DNA of 64,000 nt from Blastococcus sp. TML/M2B (GCF_016612865.1 NZ_JAENZZ010000002.1:1240001-1304000), one strand, 5' to 3'; positions 8,108-19,668 are shown, numbered from the stretch's first letter. Notes: generated by a model from the letters alone, not told the origin. Numbers and translations: made by a program.

Positions 8108-10126
8108 TCAGGCCGGCGCGGGCACCTTCTGGTCCAGGCCGTTCGCCTCGCGGATCACGTCGACCACCGAGCCCATGATCTCGGTGAGGCCGAAGTCCTT
8201 CGGCGTGAAGACGCGGGCGACGCCCTGCTCGCGCAGCCGCCGGGCGTCGCTGTCGGGGATGATCCCGCCGACGACGACCGGGACGTCGTCCAGGCCGGCC
8301 TCCTTCAGGCCGCGGAGCACGGCCGGCACCACCTGCAGGTGGGAACCGGAGAGCACCGACAGGCCGACGACGTGCACGTCCTCCTCGACCGCGGCCGAGA
8401 CGATCTGCGCCGGGGTCAGGCGGATGCCCTGGTAGATGACCTCGAAGCCGGCGTCCCGCGCGCGGACGGCGATCTGCTCGGCGCCGTTGGAGTGCCCGTC
8501 CAGACCGGGCTTGCCGACCAGGAAGCGCAGCCGGCCGCCGAGCTCCTCGCCGGTCGCGCGGACCCGCTCGCGCACGTCGGTGAGCGTCGCGTCGGCCTCG
8601 CCGCCGCTGCTGGCCGCGGCCACGCCGGTGGGCGCCCGGTACTCGCCGAACACCTCGCGCAGCACCCCGGCCCACTCCCCCGTCGTCACGCCTGCGCGGG
8701 CGCAGTCGAGGGTGGCGGCCATCAGGTTGACGTCGCTCGCGGCCGCCTCGCGCAGCGCGGCGAGCGCGGCGTCGGCGGCCGGCTGGTCGCGCTCGGCACG
8801 CCACTTCCGGACCGCCTCCTGGGCGGCGCTCTCCACGGCCGGGTCGACGACCATGATCGCGGCGTCGAGGTCGGCCAGCAGCGGGTTGGGCTCGGTGGTC
8901 TCGAACTTGTTGACGCCGACGACGACGTCCTCACCGTTCTCGATCCGCCGGCGCCGCTCGGCCAGCGAGCCGACCATGGCGCTCTTCATGTAGCCGGACT
9001 CGACGGCGGCCACGGCGCCGCCCATCTCCTCGACGCGGGCCATCTCGGCCCGCGCGCCCTCGATGAGGTCGGCGACCTTCTTCTCCACGACGACCGAGCC
9101 GGTGAACAGGTCGTCGTACTCGAGCAGGTCGGTCTCGTAGGCGAGCACCTGCTGCAGACGCAGCGACCACTGCTGGTCCCACGGCCGGGGCAGGCCCAGC
9201 GCCTCGTTCCACGCGGGCAGCTGCACGGCGCGGGCGCGGGCGTCCTTGGACAGCGTGACGGCCAGCATCTCCAGCACGATGCGCTGGACGTTGTTCTCCG
9301 GCTGCGCCTCGGTCAGGCCCAGGGAGTTGACCTGGACGCCGTAGCGGAAGCGGCGGTGCTTGGGGTCCTGGACGCCGTAGCGCTCCTGGGTCAGCTCGTC
9401 CCAGAGCTGGGTGAAGGCGCGCATCTTGCACATCTCCTCCACGAAGCGGACACCCGCGTTCACGAAGAAGGAGATGCGGGCGACGACCTCGCCGAACTTC
9501 TCCTGCGGCACCTGACCCGAGTCGCGCACCGAGTCCAGGACGGCGATGGCGGTGCTGATCGCGTAGGCGATCTCCTGCTCCGGCGTCGCCCCGGCCTCCT
9601 GCAGGTGGTAGCTGCAGATGTTGATCGGGTTCCACTTCGGCATGGTCGTCACCGTGTAGGCGACCATGTCGGTGATCAGCCGCATCGAGGGAGCCGGCGG
9701 GAAGACGTAGGTCCCGCGCGACAGGTACTCCTTGATGATGTCGTTCTGCGTCGTCCCGGCCAGCTTGCTGACGTCGTGCCCGTGCTCCTCGGCGACCGCC
9801 TGGTAGAGCGCGAGCAGCCACATGGCGGTGGCGTTGATCGTCATCGACGTGTTCATCTCGTCGAGCGGGATGCCGTCGAAGAGGGCGCGCATGTCGCCGA
9901 TGTGGGTGACCGGGACGCCGACCTTGCCGACCTCGCCGACGGCGAGCTCGTCGTCGGGGTCGTACCCGGTCTGCGTCGGCAGGTCGAAGGCCACCGAGAG
10001 GCCGGTCTGGCCCTTGGCCAGGTTGCGCCGGTACAGCGCGTTGGACTCGGCCGGCGAGGAGTGGCCGGCGTAGGTGCGCATGACCCAGGGACGGTCACGC
10101 TCCTCCGGCGATGACGGGAACGGCAT
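8108..10126 (-). CDS. meaA: Coenzyme B12-dependent acyl-CoA mutase, MeaA / ethylmalonyl-CoA mutase type
   Basis: 672 residues in one chain. The N-terminal (beta/alpha)8 mutase barrel has R-T-Y-A-G-H-S, T-G-L-S-V-A-F-D-L-P-T-Q and S-M-T-I-N-A-T-A; the C-terminal cobalamin domain (last ~130 residues) has D-G-H-S-N-G, with axial His about 545, then L-S-G-S-H and V-V-V-G-G. Streptomyces MeaA proteins have the same single-chain layout, and the actinobacterial/methylotroph family isomerises ethylmalonyl-CoA to methylsuccinyl-CoA or a related acyl-CoA. ATG 10126 has no Shine-Dalgarno; TAGACT (10135-10140, minus strand) ends 8 nt upstream, a leaderless layout. The cobalamin adenosyltransferase at 11862 supplies the cofactor. 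No crotonyl-CoA carboxylase/reductase is in view, so the pathway remains inferred. Confidence 0.92.
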   Translation of the reverse strand: MPFPSSPEERDRPWVMRTYAGHSSPAESNALYRRNLAKGQTGLSVAFDLPTQTGYDPDDELAVGEVGKVGVPVTHIGDMRALFDGIPLDEMNTSMTINATAMWLLALYQAVAEEHGHDVSKLAGTTQNDIIKEYLSRGTYVFPPAPSMRLITDMVAYTVTTMPKWNPINICSYHLQEAGATPEQEIAYAISTAIAVLDSVRDSGQVPQEKFGEVVARISFFVNAGVRFVEEMCKMRAFTQLWDELTQERYGVQDPKHRRFRYGVQVNSLGLTEAQPENNVQRIVLEMLAVTLSKDARARAVQLPAWNEALGLPRPWDQQWSLRLQQVLAYETDLLEYDDLFTGSVVVEKKVADLIEGARAEMARVEEMGGAVAAVESGYMKSAMVGSLAERRRRIENGEDVVVGVNKFETTEPNPLLADLDAAIMVVDPAVESAAQEAVRKWRAERDQPAADAALAALREAAASDVNLMAATLDCARAGVTTGEWAGVLREVFGEYRAPTGVAAASSGGEADATLTDVRERVRATGEELGGRLRFLVGKPGLDGHSNGAEQIAVRARDAGFEVIYQGIRLTPAQIVSAAVEEDVHVVGLSVLSGSHLQVVPAVLRGLKEAGLDDVPVVVGGIIPDSDARRLREQGVARVFTPKDFGLTEIMGSVVDVIREANGLDQKVPAPA

Positions 10127-10203
10127 ACCGGCGGAGTCTAGGGCGGTCCCGGGACGGGAGCAGCGCCGCCCGCGGGGAGGCGCACGGTGGCACACTCGAT
10201 CGG

Positions 10204-10512
10204 GTGTCGCAGGGGCTCGGACCGCTGGTCCTGATCCTGCTCGTCGTGGGGCTGCTGGCGCTGGTCACGCGGTGGGCGTTCGGCCCCGGCTACGGCCGGT
10301 CGGCCCGTCCCGCCGCGCCCCCGGACGACGGGCTGCTCGTGCTCGTCGCCACCGTCTCCTCACCCCAGACCGCCCGCGCGCTGCGGGCGCTGCTCTCCGA
10401 CGCGGGCATCCGCTCCACGCAGCGCACCCGGGCGCCGCACCGCACCGACGTCCTGGTCTTCCCCGACGACGCGGCCCGCGCCCGCGCGCTGGCGGCGTCC
10501 TTCACCGGCTGA
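10204..10512 (+). CDS. Small single-pass membrane protein
   Basis: 102 residues. One N-terminal transmembrane helix (L-G-P-L-V-L-I-L-L-V-V-G-L-L, about 5-25) is followed by a ~70-residue cytoplasmic beta-alpha-beta-like domain (L-L-V-L-V-A-T-V near 50; D-V-L-V-F-P-D-D near 85). The domain resembles small signal-transducing-type folds seen in many actinobacterial hypothetical proteins, but I do not recognise a named family. GTG 10204 is chosen because the helix starts there; the longer frame upstream is Arg-rich and overlaps the mutase gene. CACACT ends 7 nt before the start (weak -10). Convergent with murA, with both stops inside one palindrome. Confidence 0.7.
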   Translation: MSQGLGPLVLILLVVGLLALVTRWAFGPGYGRSARPAAPPDDGLLVLVATVSSPQTARALRALLSDAGIRSTQRTRAPHRTDVLVFPDDAARARALAASFTG

Positions 10513-10525
10513 CCCGGGGGGTCAG
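10509..10525. terminator. Short palindrome containing both convergent stop codons
   Basis: CTGACCC (10509-10515) pairs with GGGTCAG (10519-10525) around GGG. The left arm contains the TGA of the small membrane protein and the right arm contains the complementary TGA of murA. The short stem makes termination uncertain. Confidence 0.4.
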
Positions 10526-11802
10526 TCCGGCCGCTGGGTCCGCTCCACCTGCGCGCCCAGGCCGCGCAGCTGCTCGACGAAGTGCGGGTAGCCGCGGTCG
10601 ACGTGGTGCACGTCCTGCACCTCGGTCACGCCGTCGGAGACCAGGCCGGCCAGGACCAGGCCCGCACCGGCCCGGATGTCGGTGGCCAGCACCGGGGCGC
10701 TGGAGAGCCGCTCGCGACCGCGGACGACGGCGTGGTGGCCGTCGATGCGCACGTCGGCGCCCAGCCGGACCAGCTCGTTGACGAACATGAACCGGCCCTC
10801 GAACACGTTCTCGGTGATCAGCGCCGTGCCGGTGGAGACCGCGGCGAGGGCCACGGCCATCGGCTGGAGGTCGGTCGGGAAGCCTGGGAAGGGCAGCGTG
10901 ACGACGTCGACGGCCCGCGGCCGGTCGGCCATCGCGACGCGCAGCCCGTCGGGCAGCTCCTCGACGGTCGCGCCGGCGTCGACGAGCTTGTCCAGCGCCA
11001 CCCGCAGGTGCCCGGCGACCGCCCGCTCGATGACGACGTCGCCCCGGGTCATGACCGCGCCGATCGCCCAGGTGCCGGCCACGATCCGGTCGGGGACGGT
11101 CGTGTACGTGACCGGCGCGAGGCTCTCGACGCCCTCGACGGTGAGGGTGGAGGTGCCGGCGCCGTCGATCTGCGCGCCCATCGCGGTGAGCATCGCGCAC
11201 AGGTCGACGATCTCCGGCTCGCGGGCGGCGTTGTCGATGACCGTCGTCCCCTCGGCCAGGACCGCGGCCATGACGAGGTTCTCCGTCGCCCCGACCGACG
11301 GGAAGTCCAGCCAGATCGAGGTGCCGGTCAGCCGCGGCGCGGTGGCGACGAGGAAGCCGTGCTCGCTGACGATGGTGGCGCCGAGCCGCTCGAGGCCGGC
11401 GATGTGCATGTCCAGCCCGCGGGAGCCGATGGCGTCGCCGCCGGGCAGCGCGACCCGGGCGCTGCCGCAGCGGGCGACCAGCGGGCCGAGCACGCTGATC
11501 GAGGCGCGCATGCGGCGCACGAGGTCGTAGTCGGTCTCGGTCGAGGGCTGCTCGGGCACGTCGACGACGACCCGGCCGCCGCCCCCGCTCCCTGGCGTCG
11601 GCGTGTACGTGACGCCGCAGCCGAGCCGGCGCAGCACCTCGCTCATGATCGAGACGTCGAGGATGTCGGGCACCTCGTCGATCGCGGTGCGGCCGGGGGC
11701 CAGCAGGGCCGCGGCCATGAGCTTCAGCGCGCTGTTCTTCGCCCCGGTGACCCGCACCCGGCCGGACAGGGCCGCTCCACCGGACACCTCGAAGCACTCC
11801 AC
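10522..11802 (-). CDS. murA: UDP-N-acetylglucosamine 1-carboxyvinyltransferase, Asp active-site form
   Basis: 426 residues, full length. It transfers enolpyruvate from PEP to UDP-GlcNAc, the first committed step of peptidoglycan synthesis. The start has the family K-N-S-A-L-K motif (residues 22-27). The flexible catalytic loop reads [10 protein letters not shown], with Asp123 where most bacteria have Cys. The same Cys-to-Asp change in Mycobacterium tuberculosis and Chlamydia makes the enzyme insensitive to fosfomycin, which alkylates that Cys. GTG 11802 has no Shine-Dalgarno; TAGGGT (11809-11814, minus strand) ends 6 nt upstream, so the mRNA is probably leaderless. It is divergent from the adenosyltransferase gene. 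Confidence 0.97.
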   Translation of the reverse strand: MECFEVSGGAALSGRVRVTGAKNSALKLMAAALLAPGRTAIDEVPDILDVSIMSEVLRRLGCGVTYTPTPGSGGGGRVVVDVPEQPSTETDYDLVRRMRASISVLGPLVARCGSARVALPGGDAIGSRGLDMHIAGLERLGATIVSEHGFLVATAPRLTGTSIWLDFPSVGATENLVMAAVLAEGTTVIDNAAREPEIVDLCAMLTAMGAQIDGAGTSTLTVEGVESLAPVTYTTVPDRIVAGTWAIGAVMTRGDVVIERAVAGHLRVALDKLVDAGATVEELPDGLRVAMADRPRAVDVVTLPFPGFPTDLQPMAVALAAVSTGTALITENVFEGRFMFVNELVRLGADVRIDGHHAVVRGRERLSSAPVLATDIRAGAGLVLAGLVSDGVTEVQDVHHVDRGYPHFVEQLRGLGAQVERTQRPD

Positions 11803-11861
11803 CGGAACACCCTACGGCCGCGCCCGGGGAGGCTCCGTGCGCCCGCTCTACGCTGCTGGCC

Positions 11862-12476
11862 ATGACCGTCCGGCTGACCCGCATCTACACGAAGACCGGC
11901 GACGCCGGTCAGACCCACCTGGGCGACATGAGCCGGGTGGCCAAGACCGATCCGCGGCTGGTCGCCTACGCCGACGTCGACGAGACCAACAGCGTGCTCG
12001 GGACGGCGGTGGCGCTGGGCGCGCCCGAGCCGGCCCTGGCCGAGCTGATCCGCAGCATCCAGAACGACCTGTTCGACGTCGGCGCAGACCTGTGCACGCC
12101 GATCACGCCGGACCCGGAGTACCCGCCGCTGCGGATCACCGCCGCCTACACCGAGCGGCTGGAGGCGGCCTGCGACGAGTACAACGAGACGCTGCCGAAG
12201 CTGAACAGCTTCATCCTGCCCGGCGGCACGCCGCTGGCCGCCCTGCTGCACCAGGCCCGCGTCGTCGCCCGGAGGGCCGAGCGCAGCGTCTGGGCGCTGC
12301 TCGAGGCCGACGAGGCCGCCGGCCGCACCGGGGTCACCAACGTCGAGCCCGCGCGCTACCTCAACCGGCTCTCGGACCTGCTGTTCATCCTGTCGCGGGT
12401 GGCCAACCCCGGCGGGGACATCCTCTGGGTCCCCGGCGGCCGCTCCGCGGACGCGCAGGAGCCCGCCGAGGGCTGA
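11862..12476 (+). CDS. Cob(I)alamin adenosyltransferase, PduO type
   Basis: 204 residues. It moves the adenosyl group from ATP to cob(I)alamin to make coenzyme B12. The PduO signature is clear: R-I-Y-T-K-T-G-D-A-G near residue 6, Y-A-D-V-D-E-T-N-S near 35, then P-G-G-T (about 123) and the C-terminal R-Y-L-N-R-L-S-D. ATG 11862 is preceded by TACGCT (11849-11854), 7-nt gap, no Shine-Dalgarno. Its likely client in this window is the MeaA-type mutase at 8108-10126. The downstream gene is convergent, separated by a short GC-rich palindrome (GCCGGCGCCGGC). Confidence 0.95.
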   Translation: MTVRLTRIYTKTGDAGQTHLGDMSRVAKTDPRLVAYADVDETNSVLGTAVALGAPEPALAELIRSIQNDLFDVGADLCTPITPDPEYPPLRITAAYTERLEAACDEYNETLPKLNSFILPGGTPLAALLHQARVVARRAERSVWALLEADEAAGRTGVTNVEPARYLNRLSDLLFILSRVANPGGDILWVPGGRSADAQEPAEG

Positions 12477-12504
12477 GCCCGCCCCTCCCCCGGCCGGCGC
12501 CGGC

Positions 12505-12906
12505 TCAGTGCCCGGGTGGGGCGGACTCCACCCAGGACAGGAAGCCGGTGACCGTCGAGCGGTCCATCGCCAGCTCGCGCTCACCCTGGGCCGTCGCGCA
12601 GGCGAGGACGACGACGTCCTCGGGCAGGCCGACGTCGTCCCGGCCGGCCGGGCGCTGCGCGCCCACGGCGAAGCCGGACCGGGACAGCCGGTGCTGCGGC
12701 CGGACCGAGAGCGACAGCGCCCGGTACCAGAGCAGGGCGTCGCCGCCGTACCAGGCGACGCCCACCGACCAGCGCGTCGAGCCGGGGGCGCGCAGCCACA
12801 TGGTGACCGCCCCCAGCCCGGAGAGCAGGAAGCGGCGGCGCAGCAGGAACACCACCGTGACCACGACGGCCAGCAGTCCGAGGAGGACCAGCAGGACCGT
12901 GGTCAC
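12505..12906 (-). CDS. DUF2550 membrane protein
   Basis: 133 residues. An N-terminal transmembrane helix (V-L-L-V-L-L-G-L-L-A-V-V-V, about 4-22) is followed by a compact domain with W-Y-G-G-D-A-L-L-W-Y near residue 55 and the C-terminal segment S-T-V-T-G-F-L-S-W-V. This matches the actinobacterial DUF2550 family, which regularly follows atpC. GTG 12906 lies 37 nt after the atpC stop, so the two are probably cotranscribed. The function is unknown; the conserved position suggests, but does not prove, a link with membrane energetics. Confidence 0.85.
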   Translation of the reverse strand: MTTVLLVLLGLLAVVVTVVFLLRRRFLLSGLGAVTMWLRAPGSTRWSVGVAWYGGDALLWYRALSLSVRPQHRLSRSGFAVGAQRPAGRDDVGLPEDVVVLACATAQGERELAMDRSTVTGFLSWVESAPPGH

Positions 12907-12943
12907 GGGGAGGCCGGGCGCTGCGCGGGAGGTGCGGTCGGCC

Positions 12944-13336
12944 TCAGACGGTCTCGCCCGCGGCCCGCAGGCGCGACTGCGCGCGACGGGCGGCGTCCAG
13001 CGCCTCGCCGTCGTCGTCCCCGGCGGACTCGGCGCGGCGCAGCGCCTCGCGGGCGCGCTCGACGTCGATCTCGGTGGAGATCTCGGCGGTCTCCGCGAGG
13101 ATGGACACGCCGGCCTCGCTCACCGAGAGGAAGCCACCGTGCGCGGCGACGGTGAGGTCCTCACCGCTCTCGGTGCGGATGGTGACCACGCCACCGGGCG
13201 CCAGCTGCCCCAGCAGGGGCGCGTGCCCGGGCAGGACGCCCAGCTCACCCTCGGTCGTGCGGGCGATGACCATCGTGGCCTCGCCGGACCAGATCTTGCG
13301 CTCGACGGCCACCAACTCGACCTGCAGGGTCGCCAC
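12944..13336 (-). CDS. atpC: ATP synthase epsilon subunit
   Basis: 130 residues. The N-terminal beta-sandwich includes the family motif [13 protein letters not shown] (residues 30-42) and A-H-G-G-F-L (65-70); a two-helix C-terminal tail ends at R-A-A-G-E-T-V. Epsilon links the central stalk to regulation of hydrolysis in F1. GTG 13336 is supported by GAGGAG at 13341-13346 just upstream. Unusually, atpC does not follow atpD directly: about 475 nt with a small gene and two terminator-like hairpins separate them, so atpC should have its own promoter or depend on readthrough. Confidence 0.95.
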   Translation of the reverse strand: MATLQVELVAVERKIWSGEATMVIARTTEGELGVLPGHAPLLGQLAPGGVVTIRTESGEDLTVAAHGGFLSVSEAGVSILAETAEISTEIDVERAREALRRAESAGDDDGEALDAARRAQSRLRAAGETV

Positions 13337-13442
13337 GACACTCCTCGGGTTCTCCGGACGGGGCTCCCACCCTAGCGCCGGCCGGCGCGGCGGCTCCCCC
13401 TGCCCCCTGGAACGGCGGCCGGGACGCCTGCTCGCACGAGGG

Positions 13443-13637
13443 TCAGGCGGCGCGGCGGTAGAGCAGCGTGAAGCGGCCGACGCGCACCCACGGGTGCCGG
13501 ACCGTCGAGGCCGGCGCCCACTCCTCCACCCGGAACCGGGCGCGCTCGACCGGCTCCTCGGGGGCGAACGGCGCCCACGTCCAGCCGGCGTCGCTGCCGG
13601 TGGCCGGGCGGTCGGTCGTCGTGCTGGTGGCGTCCAC
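13443..13637 (-). CDS. Small hypothetical protein between atpD and atpC
   Basis: 64 residues from GTG 13637, with an AGGGA purine tract about 7 nt upstream. The second half is [17 protein letters not shown] and [10 protein letters not shown], rich in Trp, Arg and Pro, ending L-L-Y-R-R-A-A. No Cys, membrane segment or known domain. The Trp-rich ordered sequence and the Shine-Dalgarno argue for a real gene, but competing frames overlap it and I know no family. If real it would share a transcript with atpC and DUF2550. Confidence 0.5.
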   Translation of the reverse strand: MDATSTTTDRPATGSDAGWTWAPFAPEEPVERARFRVEEWAPASTVRHPWVRVGRFTLLYRRAA

Positions 13638-13723
13638 GTCGGATCCCTGTGCGCGCGCCCGCCGGTCGGGCGTTCCCTGTCGATGGTCGGCACGCCGGGG
13701 ACCGGACCTGAGCCCCGGCCGCG

Positions 13724-13742
13724 AAAAACACCCGGTCGGGTG
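13724..13742 (-). terminator. Intrinsic terminator with U-tract, second after atpD
   Basis: On the minus strand CACCCG-AC-CGGGTG (13742-13729) is followed directly by five T (13728-13724). A real T-tract is rare in this GC-rich window, which makes this one of its most classical intrinsic terminators. Confidence 0.7.
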
Positions 13743-13754
13743 ACCCGGAGACGC

Positions 13755-13792
13755 CGACGGCCGGGCCCTCCGCGAGGAGGACCCGGCCGTCG
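13755..13792 (-). terminator. Strong GC hairpin just after atpD
   Basis: The arms 13755-13771 and 13776-13792 pair over 17 bp with one mismatch and a 4-nt loop, starting 20 nt after the atpD stop. Together with the T-tracted hairpin at 13724-13742 it should end the main atp transcript before atpC. Confidence 0.75.
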
Positions 13793-13811
13793 ATCAGGAC
13801 CGAGCGGGTGC

Positions 13812-15317
<1,506 letters not shown>

Positions 15318-16290
15318 TCAGTCGCCCGCGTTGGCCGAGACCAGCGCGTCGGCGCCGCCGACGATCTCGCTGATCTCCTGGGTGATCTCCGCCTGGCGGG
15401 CCTGGTTCGCCTGCCGGGACAGGTTCTTCGCCAGCTCCTCCGCGTTGTCGGAGGCCGACTTCATCGCCCGGCGGCGCGACGCCGACTCGGAGGCTGCCGC
15501 CTCGAGCATCGCCGCGTAGATCCGGGTGGTGATGTACTTCGGCAGCAGGGCGTCCAGCAGACCCTCGGCCGACGGCTCGAACTCGTAGGAGGTCGGGACG
15601 CCCGAGTCGGCGGCCGCACCGCGCTCGCGGTCCTCCCGCTCGTAGTCGAACTCCTCGACCTCCTCCACCTCCAGCGGAGCCATGCGCTTGGCGACCGGCA
15701 CCTGGGCGAGCAGCGAGCGGAACTCGGTGTAGACGATGTGCAGCTCGTCCACGCCGAGGATGCCGTCGGCACCCGCACCGCCGTCCTCGTCATCGGCACC
15801 GGCGGTGAAGACGTCGATCAGCGCGGAGCCGACCTCCTGCGCGTCCTCGTAGCCGGGCTGCTCGGAGAAGCCGGTGAACGTGGCCGCCATCTCGCGGTCG
15901 CGGAAGGAGTAGTAGGTCTCCCCCTTGCGGCCGACGACGTACAGCACCGGCTGCTTGCCCTCCTGACGGAGGAGCGCGAGCAGCTCCTCCGTCCGGCGGA
16001 GGACGTTCCACGTTGTACGAGCCGGCGAACCCGCGGTCGGAGGTGATGACCAGGACGGCGGCGCGCTGGGGGTTCTCCCGCTCTGTGAGCAGCGGGTGGT
16101 CCAACGACGCCGACGACGCCAGCGCGGAGAGGACCCGCGTGATCTCCCGGGCGTAGGGCTTGGACGCCTCGACCCGGGCCTGGGCGCGCACGATGCGGGC
16201 ACCGGCGATCAGCTCCTGAGCCGAGAAGATCTTCTTCGTCGACTGGGTGGAGCGGATGCGGCGCCGCAGGGCGCGCAGAGAGGCGGCCAC
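15318..16290 (-). CDS. atpG: ATP synthase gamma subunit, frameshifted at about 16008
   Basis: Two frames together give one complete gamma subunit of about 323 residues. The first frame (GTG 16290) reads [20 protein letters not shown] and continues to D-R-G-F-A-G-S-Y-N. The second continues [13 protein letters not shown] and runs to the C-terminal coiled-coil helix ending A-L-V-S-A-N-A-G-D. One extra base at 16008-16009 (CC) explains the break. Gamma is the rotor shaft and is essential to the enzyme, and the rest of the operon is intact, so the break is most likely a sequence error; it is one of the 500-nt-phased set. It also carries an acidic insertion ([10 protein letters not shown]) in the middle. 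Confidence 0.93.
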
Positions 16291-16293
16291 GGG

Positions 16294-17931
16294 TCAGGCC
16301 TTCTTCTTGACCTGGACGCGCTCCTGGCCCCGCTCCGAGGCGTCCATGGCCTCGGCCTCGGGCTCGTTCACCCGGAGCGACTCGCCCTCCCCGGTGGTGA
16401 ACTGCCCGTAGAAGGACTCCACGGCGCGCTCGAGGCTCGCGACGGTGTCGTCCTCGAGCTTCTTGGTGCTGCGGATGGCGTCGAAGATGCCGTTGTCGCC
16501 GCGGCCGATGAAGTCGAGGAACTCCGACTCGAAGCGGCGCACGTCGGACACCGGGACGACGTCGAGCTTGCCGGTGGTGCCCAGCCACAGCGAGACGACC
16601 TGCTTCTCGACCGGGTAGGGCGAGTACTGGCCCTGCTTGAGCAGCTCGACCAGGCGCATGCCGCGGTCCAGGGTCGCGCGGCTGGAGGCGTCGAGGTCGG
16701 ACGAGAAGGAGGCGAAGGCCTCCAGCTCGCGGAACTGCGCGAGGTCCAGGCGGAGCCGGCCGGCGACGGACTTCATCGCCTTGACCTGCGCCGAACCACC
16801 GACTCGGGACACCGAGATGCCGACGTTGATGGCGGGGCGGACACCGGAGTTGAACAGACCCGTCTCGAGGAAGATCTGGCCGTCGGTGATCGAGATGACG
16901 TTGGTCGGGATGTAGGCCGACACGTCGTTGCCCTTGGTCTCGACCAGCGGCAGACCGGTCATCGACCCGGCACCCAGCTCGTCGGAGAGCTTCGCGCAGC
17001 GCTCCAGCAGGCGGGAGTGCAAGTAGAAGACGTCGCCGGGGTAGGCCTCGCGGCCCGGCGGGCGGCGCAGCAGCAGCGAGACCGCGCGGTAGGCCTCGGC
17101 CTGCTTCGACAGGTCGTCGAACACGATGAGGACGTGCTTGCCCTCGTACATCCACTGCTGGCCGATGGCCGAGCCGGTGTAGGGGGCGATGTACTTGAAG
17201 CCGGCGGCCTCGGAGGCGGGGGCCGCGACGATGGTCGTGTACTCCATCGCGCCGGCCTCTTCGAGGGCGGTCTTCAGGGCCGCGATCGTCGAGCCCTTCT
17301 GGCCCACGGCCACGTAGATGCAGCGGACCTGCTGCGACGGGTCGCCGGTGGCCCAGGCTTCCTTCTGGTTGATGATCGTGTCCGTCGCGACCGCGGTCTT
17401 GCCGGTCTGGCGGTCACCGATGATCAGCTGGCGCTGGCCGCGGCCGACGGGGGTCATGGCGTCGATGGCCTTGATCCCGGTCTGCATGGGCTCGTGCACC
17501 GACTGGCGCTGCACCACGGTGGGCGCCTGCAGCTCGAGGGCGCGGCGGCCGGTGGTGGCGATCGGGCCGCCACCGTCGATCGGGTTGCCCAGCGGGTCCA
17601 CGACGCGGCCGAGGTAGCCGTCGCCGACGGGCACGGAGAGCACCTCGCCGGTGCGGCGGACCTGCTGGCCCTCCTCGATGCCGGAGAAGTCACCCAGGAC
17701 GACGACGCCGACCTCGCGCACGTCGAGGTTCAGGGCCAGGCCGCGGACGCCGCTCTCGAACTCGAGCAGCTCGTTGGTCATGACCGAGGGCAGGCCCTCG
17801 ACGCGGGCGATGCCGTCGCCGGCCTCGGTGACCGTCCCGACCTCCTCGCGGGAGACGTCGGGCCGGTACTCGGTGACGTAGTTCTGGATGGCACTGCGGA
17901 TCTCGTCTGCGGAGATCGTCAGCTCGGCCAT
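16294..17931 (-). CDS. atpA: ATP synthase alpha subunit
   Basis: 545 residues. Non-catalytic nucleotide-binding subunit of F1. Walker A is G-D-R-Q-T-G-K-T at 172-179; the segment [11 protein letters not shown] (Walker B) and the [15 protein letters not shown] signature follow. The charged C-terminal tail (about 35 residues ending Q-V-K-K-K-A) is longer than in E. coli, as is usual in actinobacteria, where mycobacterial alpha tails restrain ATP hydrolysis. ATG 17931 lies 50 nt after atpH; atpG follows after 3 nt. Confidence 0.98.
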   Translation of the reverse strand: MAELTISADEIRSAIQNYVTEYRPDVSREEVGTVTEAGDGIARVEGLPSVMTNELLEFESGVRGLALNLDVREVGVVVLGDFSGIEEGQQVRRTGEVLSVPVGDGYLGRVVDPLGNPIDGGGPIATTGRRALELQAPTVVQRQSVHEPMQTGIKAIDAMTPVGRGQRQLIIGDRQTGKTAVATDTIINQKEAWATGDPSQQVRCIYVAVGQKGSTIAALKTALEEAGAMEYTTIVAAPASEAAGFKYIAPYTGSAIGQQWMYEGKHVLIVFDDLSKQAEAYRAVSLLLRRPPGREAYPGDVFYLHSRLLERCAKLSDELGAGSMTGLPLVETKGNDVSAYIPTNVISITDGQIFLETGLFNSGVRPAINVGISVSRVGGSAQVKAMKSVAGRLRLDLAQFRELEAFASFSSDLDASSRATLDRGMRLVELLKQGQYSPYPVEKQVVSLWLGTTGKLDVVPVSDVRRFESEFLDFIGRGDNGIFDAIRSTKKLEDDTVASLERAVESFYGQFTTGEGESLRVNEPEAEAMDASERGQERVQVKKKA

Positions 17932-17981
17932 GGCTCTGGTCCTCTTCCCTGCGGGGGTCGTTGTGGTCTGCGGAGGGGCGG

Positions 17982-18812
17982 TCAGCCGGCCAGCCGCCGG
18001 CGGGCGGCTTCCAGCCGGTGGGCGATGCTGCCGTCGATGACCTCGTCGCCCACCTGGACGACCAGGCCGCCCAGCACGTCGGGGTCGACCGTGACCTGGA
18101 GCCCGACCGGCCGGCCGTAGAGGCGGCCGAGCACGTCGCCCAGCTGCTGCTCCTGGGCCGGCGTGAGGGCCACCGCGGTGGTCACGCGGGCGACCGACTG
18201 GCCCCGGCGGCGGCTGGCCACCTCGGACAGCCGCTCGATGGCGATCTCGGCGGTACCGGCGTGCGAGCCGGTGAGCACGTTGCGCAGCAGCTGCTCGGTC
18301 ACGGCGTTCACCCGACCGGACAGCAGCCGGTCCAGGAGCGCCGCGCGGCCCTCCACCGGTGCCTTGCGGTCGCTGAGGATCCGGTTGAGCTCGCGGTCCC
18401 CGGCGACGATGCGCCCGAAGCGGAAGAGCTCGTCCTCGACGCCGTCCAGCTCGCCGTTCACGTCGGCGGCGTCCAGTGCCGCCTCGGTGGCGACGGTGAC
18501 GGTCGCCTCGACCAGGTCGATCGGCCGCGACCAGCGCTGCCGGGCGATCGTCTCGACCAGGTCGAGCGCGGTCGGCGACAGCTGGGAGGCGAAGAGGCGG
18601 CGCACCAGTCCGGCGCGCTCCTCCGGCTTCCCGGCCGGGTCGGCCATCGCCCGTCGCAGGGTGAGCTGGCCGTCCAGCACCCGGGACACCGCGAAGAGCT
18701 CGTCCGCGATGGAGAGCAGCTCCGGCCCGGTGGCGGGGTGCGCGGACCGACGCGTCAGCTGCTCGAGGCGCTCGCGCACCTCGACGATGGCCGCGCGGGT
18801 GGAGGCCTCCAT
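17982..18812 (-). CDS. atpH: ATP synthase delta subunit
   Basis: 276 residues, longer than the ~180 of E. coli because of an N-terminal helical region, as in other actinobacteria. The C-terminal half holds the OSCP signature [10 protein letters not shown] and the end [15 protein letters not shown]. Delta ties the alpha/beta head to the peripheral stalk. Its ATG overlaps the atpF stop by one base (TGATG), so the b and delta subunits are coupled in translation. Confidence 0.95.
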   Translation of the reverse strand: MEASTRAAIVEVRERLEQLTRRSAHPATGPELLSIADELFAVSRVLDGQLTLRRAMADPAGKPEERAGLVRRLFASQLSPTALDLVETIARQRWSRPIDLVEATVTVATEAALDAADVNGELDGVEDELFRFGRIVAGDRELNRILSDRKAPVEGRAALLDRLLSGRVNAVTEQLLRNVLTGSHAGTAEIAIERLSEVASRRRGQSVARVTTAVALTPAQEQQLGDVLGRLYGRPVGLQVTVDPDVLGGLVVQVGDEVIDGSIAHRLEAARRRLAG

Positions 18813-19375
18813 CAGCGGTTGCTCTCCGCCACGGCCCCGCGGCCGTCGCCGGAGGCGGCCATGCCGTCCAGCTCCGCGAGGAAGCGGTCGACGGTGCCGC
18901 TGCGACGGGCGTCGTCGGCCAGCGACTCGCCCACCACGCGACCGGCGAGGTCCACGGCCAGCGTGCCGATCTGCCCACGGAGCTCGTGGACGATCTGCTG
19001 CCGCTGGGCCGCCAGCTGCTCTTCGCCGCGGGCGACGATGCGAGCCGACTCCTCCTGGGCCTGGGTGCGCAGCTCCTCGAGGATCTGCTGCCCCTCGGCG
19101 CGGGCGGCGTCGCGGATCTGCGCGGCCTCGCCACGGGCCTCGGCCAGCTGCGCCCGGTACTGCTCGAGCGCCGCCTTCGCCTCGGCCTGCATGGCCTCGG
19201 CACGCTCGAGGCCGCCCTCGATCGCCTCACGACGAGCGACGAACGCCTTCTCGAAGCTCGGCACCACGAACTTGATCACCACGAAGGCGAGGATCGCGAA
19301 GGTGATCAGGCCGACGATGATCTCGCCCACCGGGGGGAGGAGCGGGTTGGCGCTCTCCGCAGCCAGGATGTTCAT
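18812..19375 (-). CDS. atpF: ATP synthase b subunit
   Basis: About 187 residues. A short periplasmic start, one membrane helix ([15 protein letters not shown], about 18-35) and a long Ala/Glu/Gln-rich amphipathic helix that dimerises as the peripheral stalk. Two starts are possible, GTG 19384 and ATG 19375; I prefer ATG 19375 because the GGGA tract lies about 10 nt upstream of it and only a few bases before the GTG. It overlaps atpH by one base at its 3' end. Confidence 0.94.
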   Translation of the reverse strand: MNILAAESANPLLPPVGEIIVGLITFAILAFVVIKFVVPSFEKAFVARREAIEGGLERAEAMQAEAKAALEQYRAQLAEARGEAAQIRDAARAEGQQILEELRTQAQEESARIVARGEEQLAAQRQQIVHELRGQIGTLAVDLAGRVVGESLADDARRSGTVDRFLAELDGMAASGDGRGAVAESNR

Positions 19376-19416
19376 GCTCTGCACGTCCCTACGTCAGCTG
19401 GACAGGACCGGCTGGC

Positions 19417-19668
<252 letters not shown>

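Noticed and set aside
5831-10114. 1427-codon plus-strand open frame across three minus-strand genes
   Set aside because: It mirrors the symporter, hydratase and mutase genes, has Asp/Arg/Gly repeats typical of antisense of high-GC coding DNA, and no domain.
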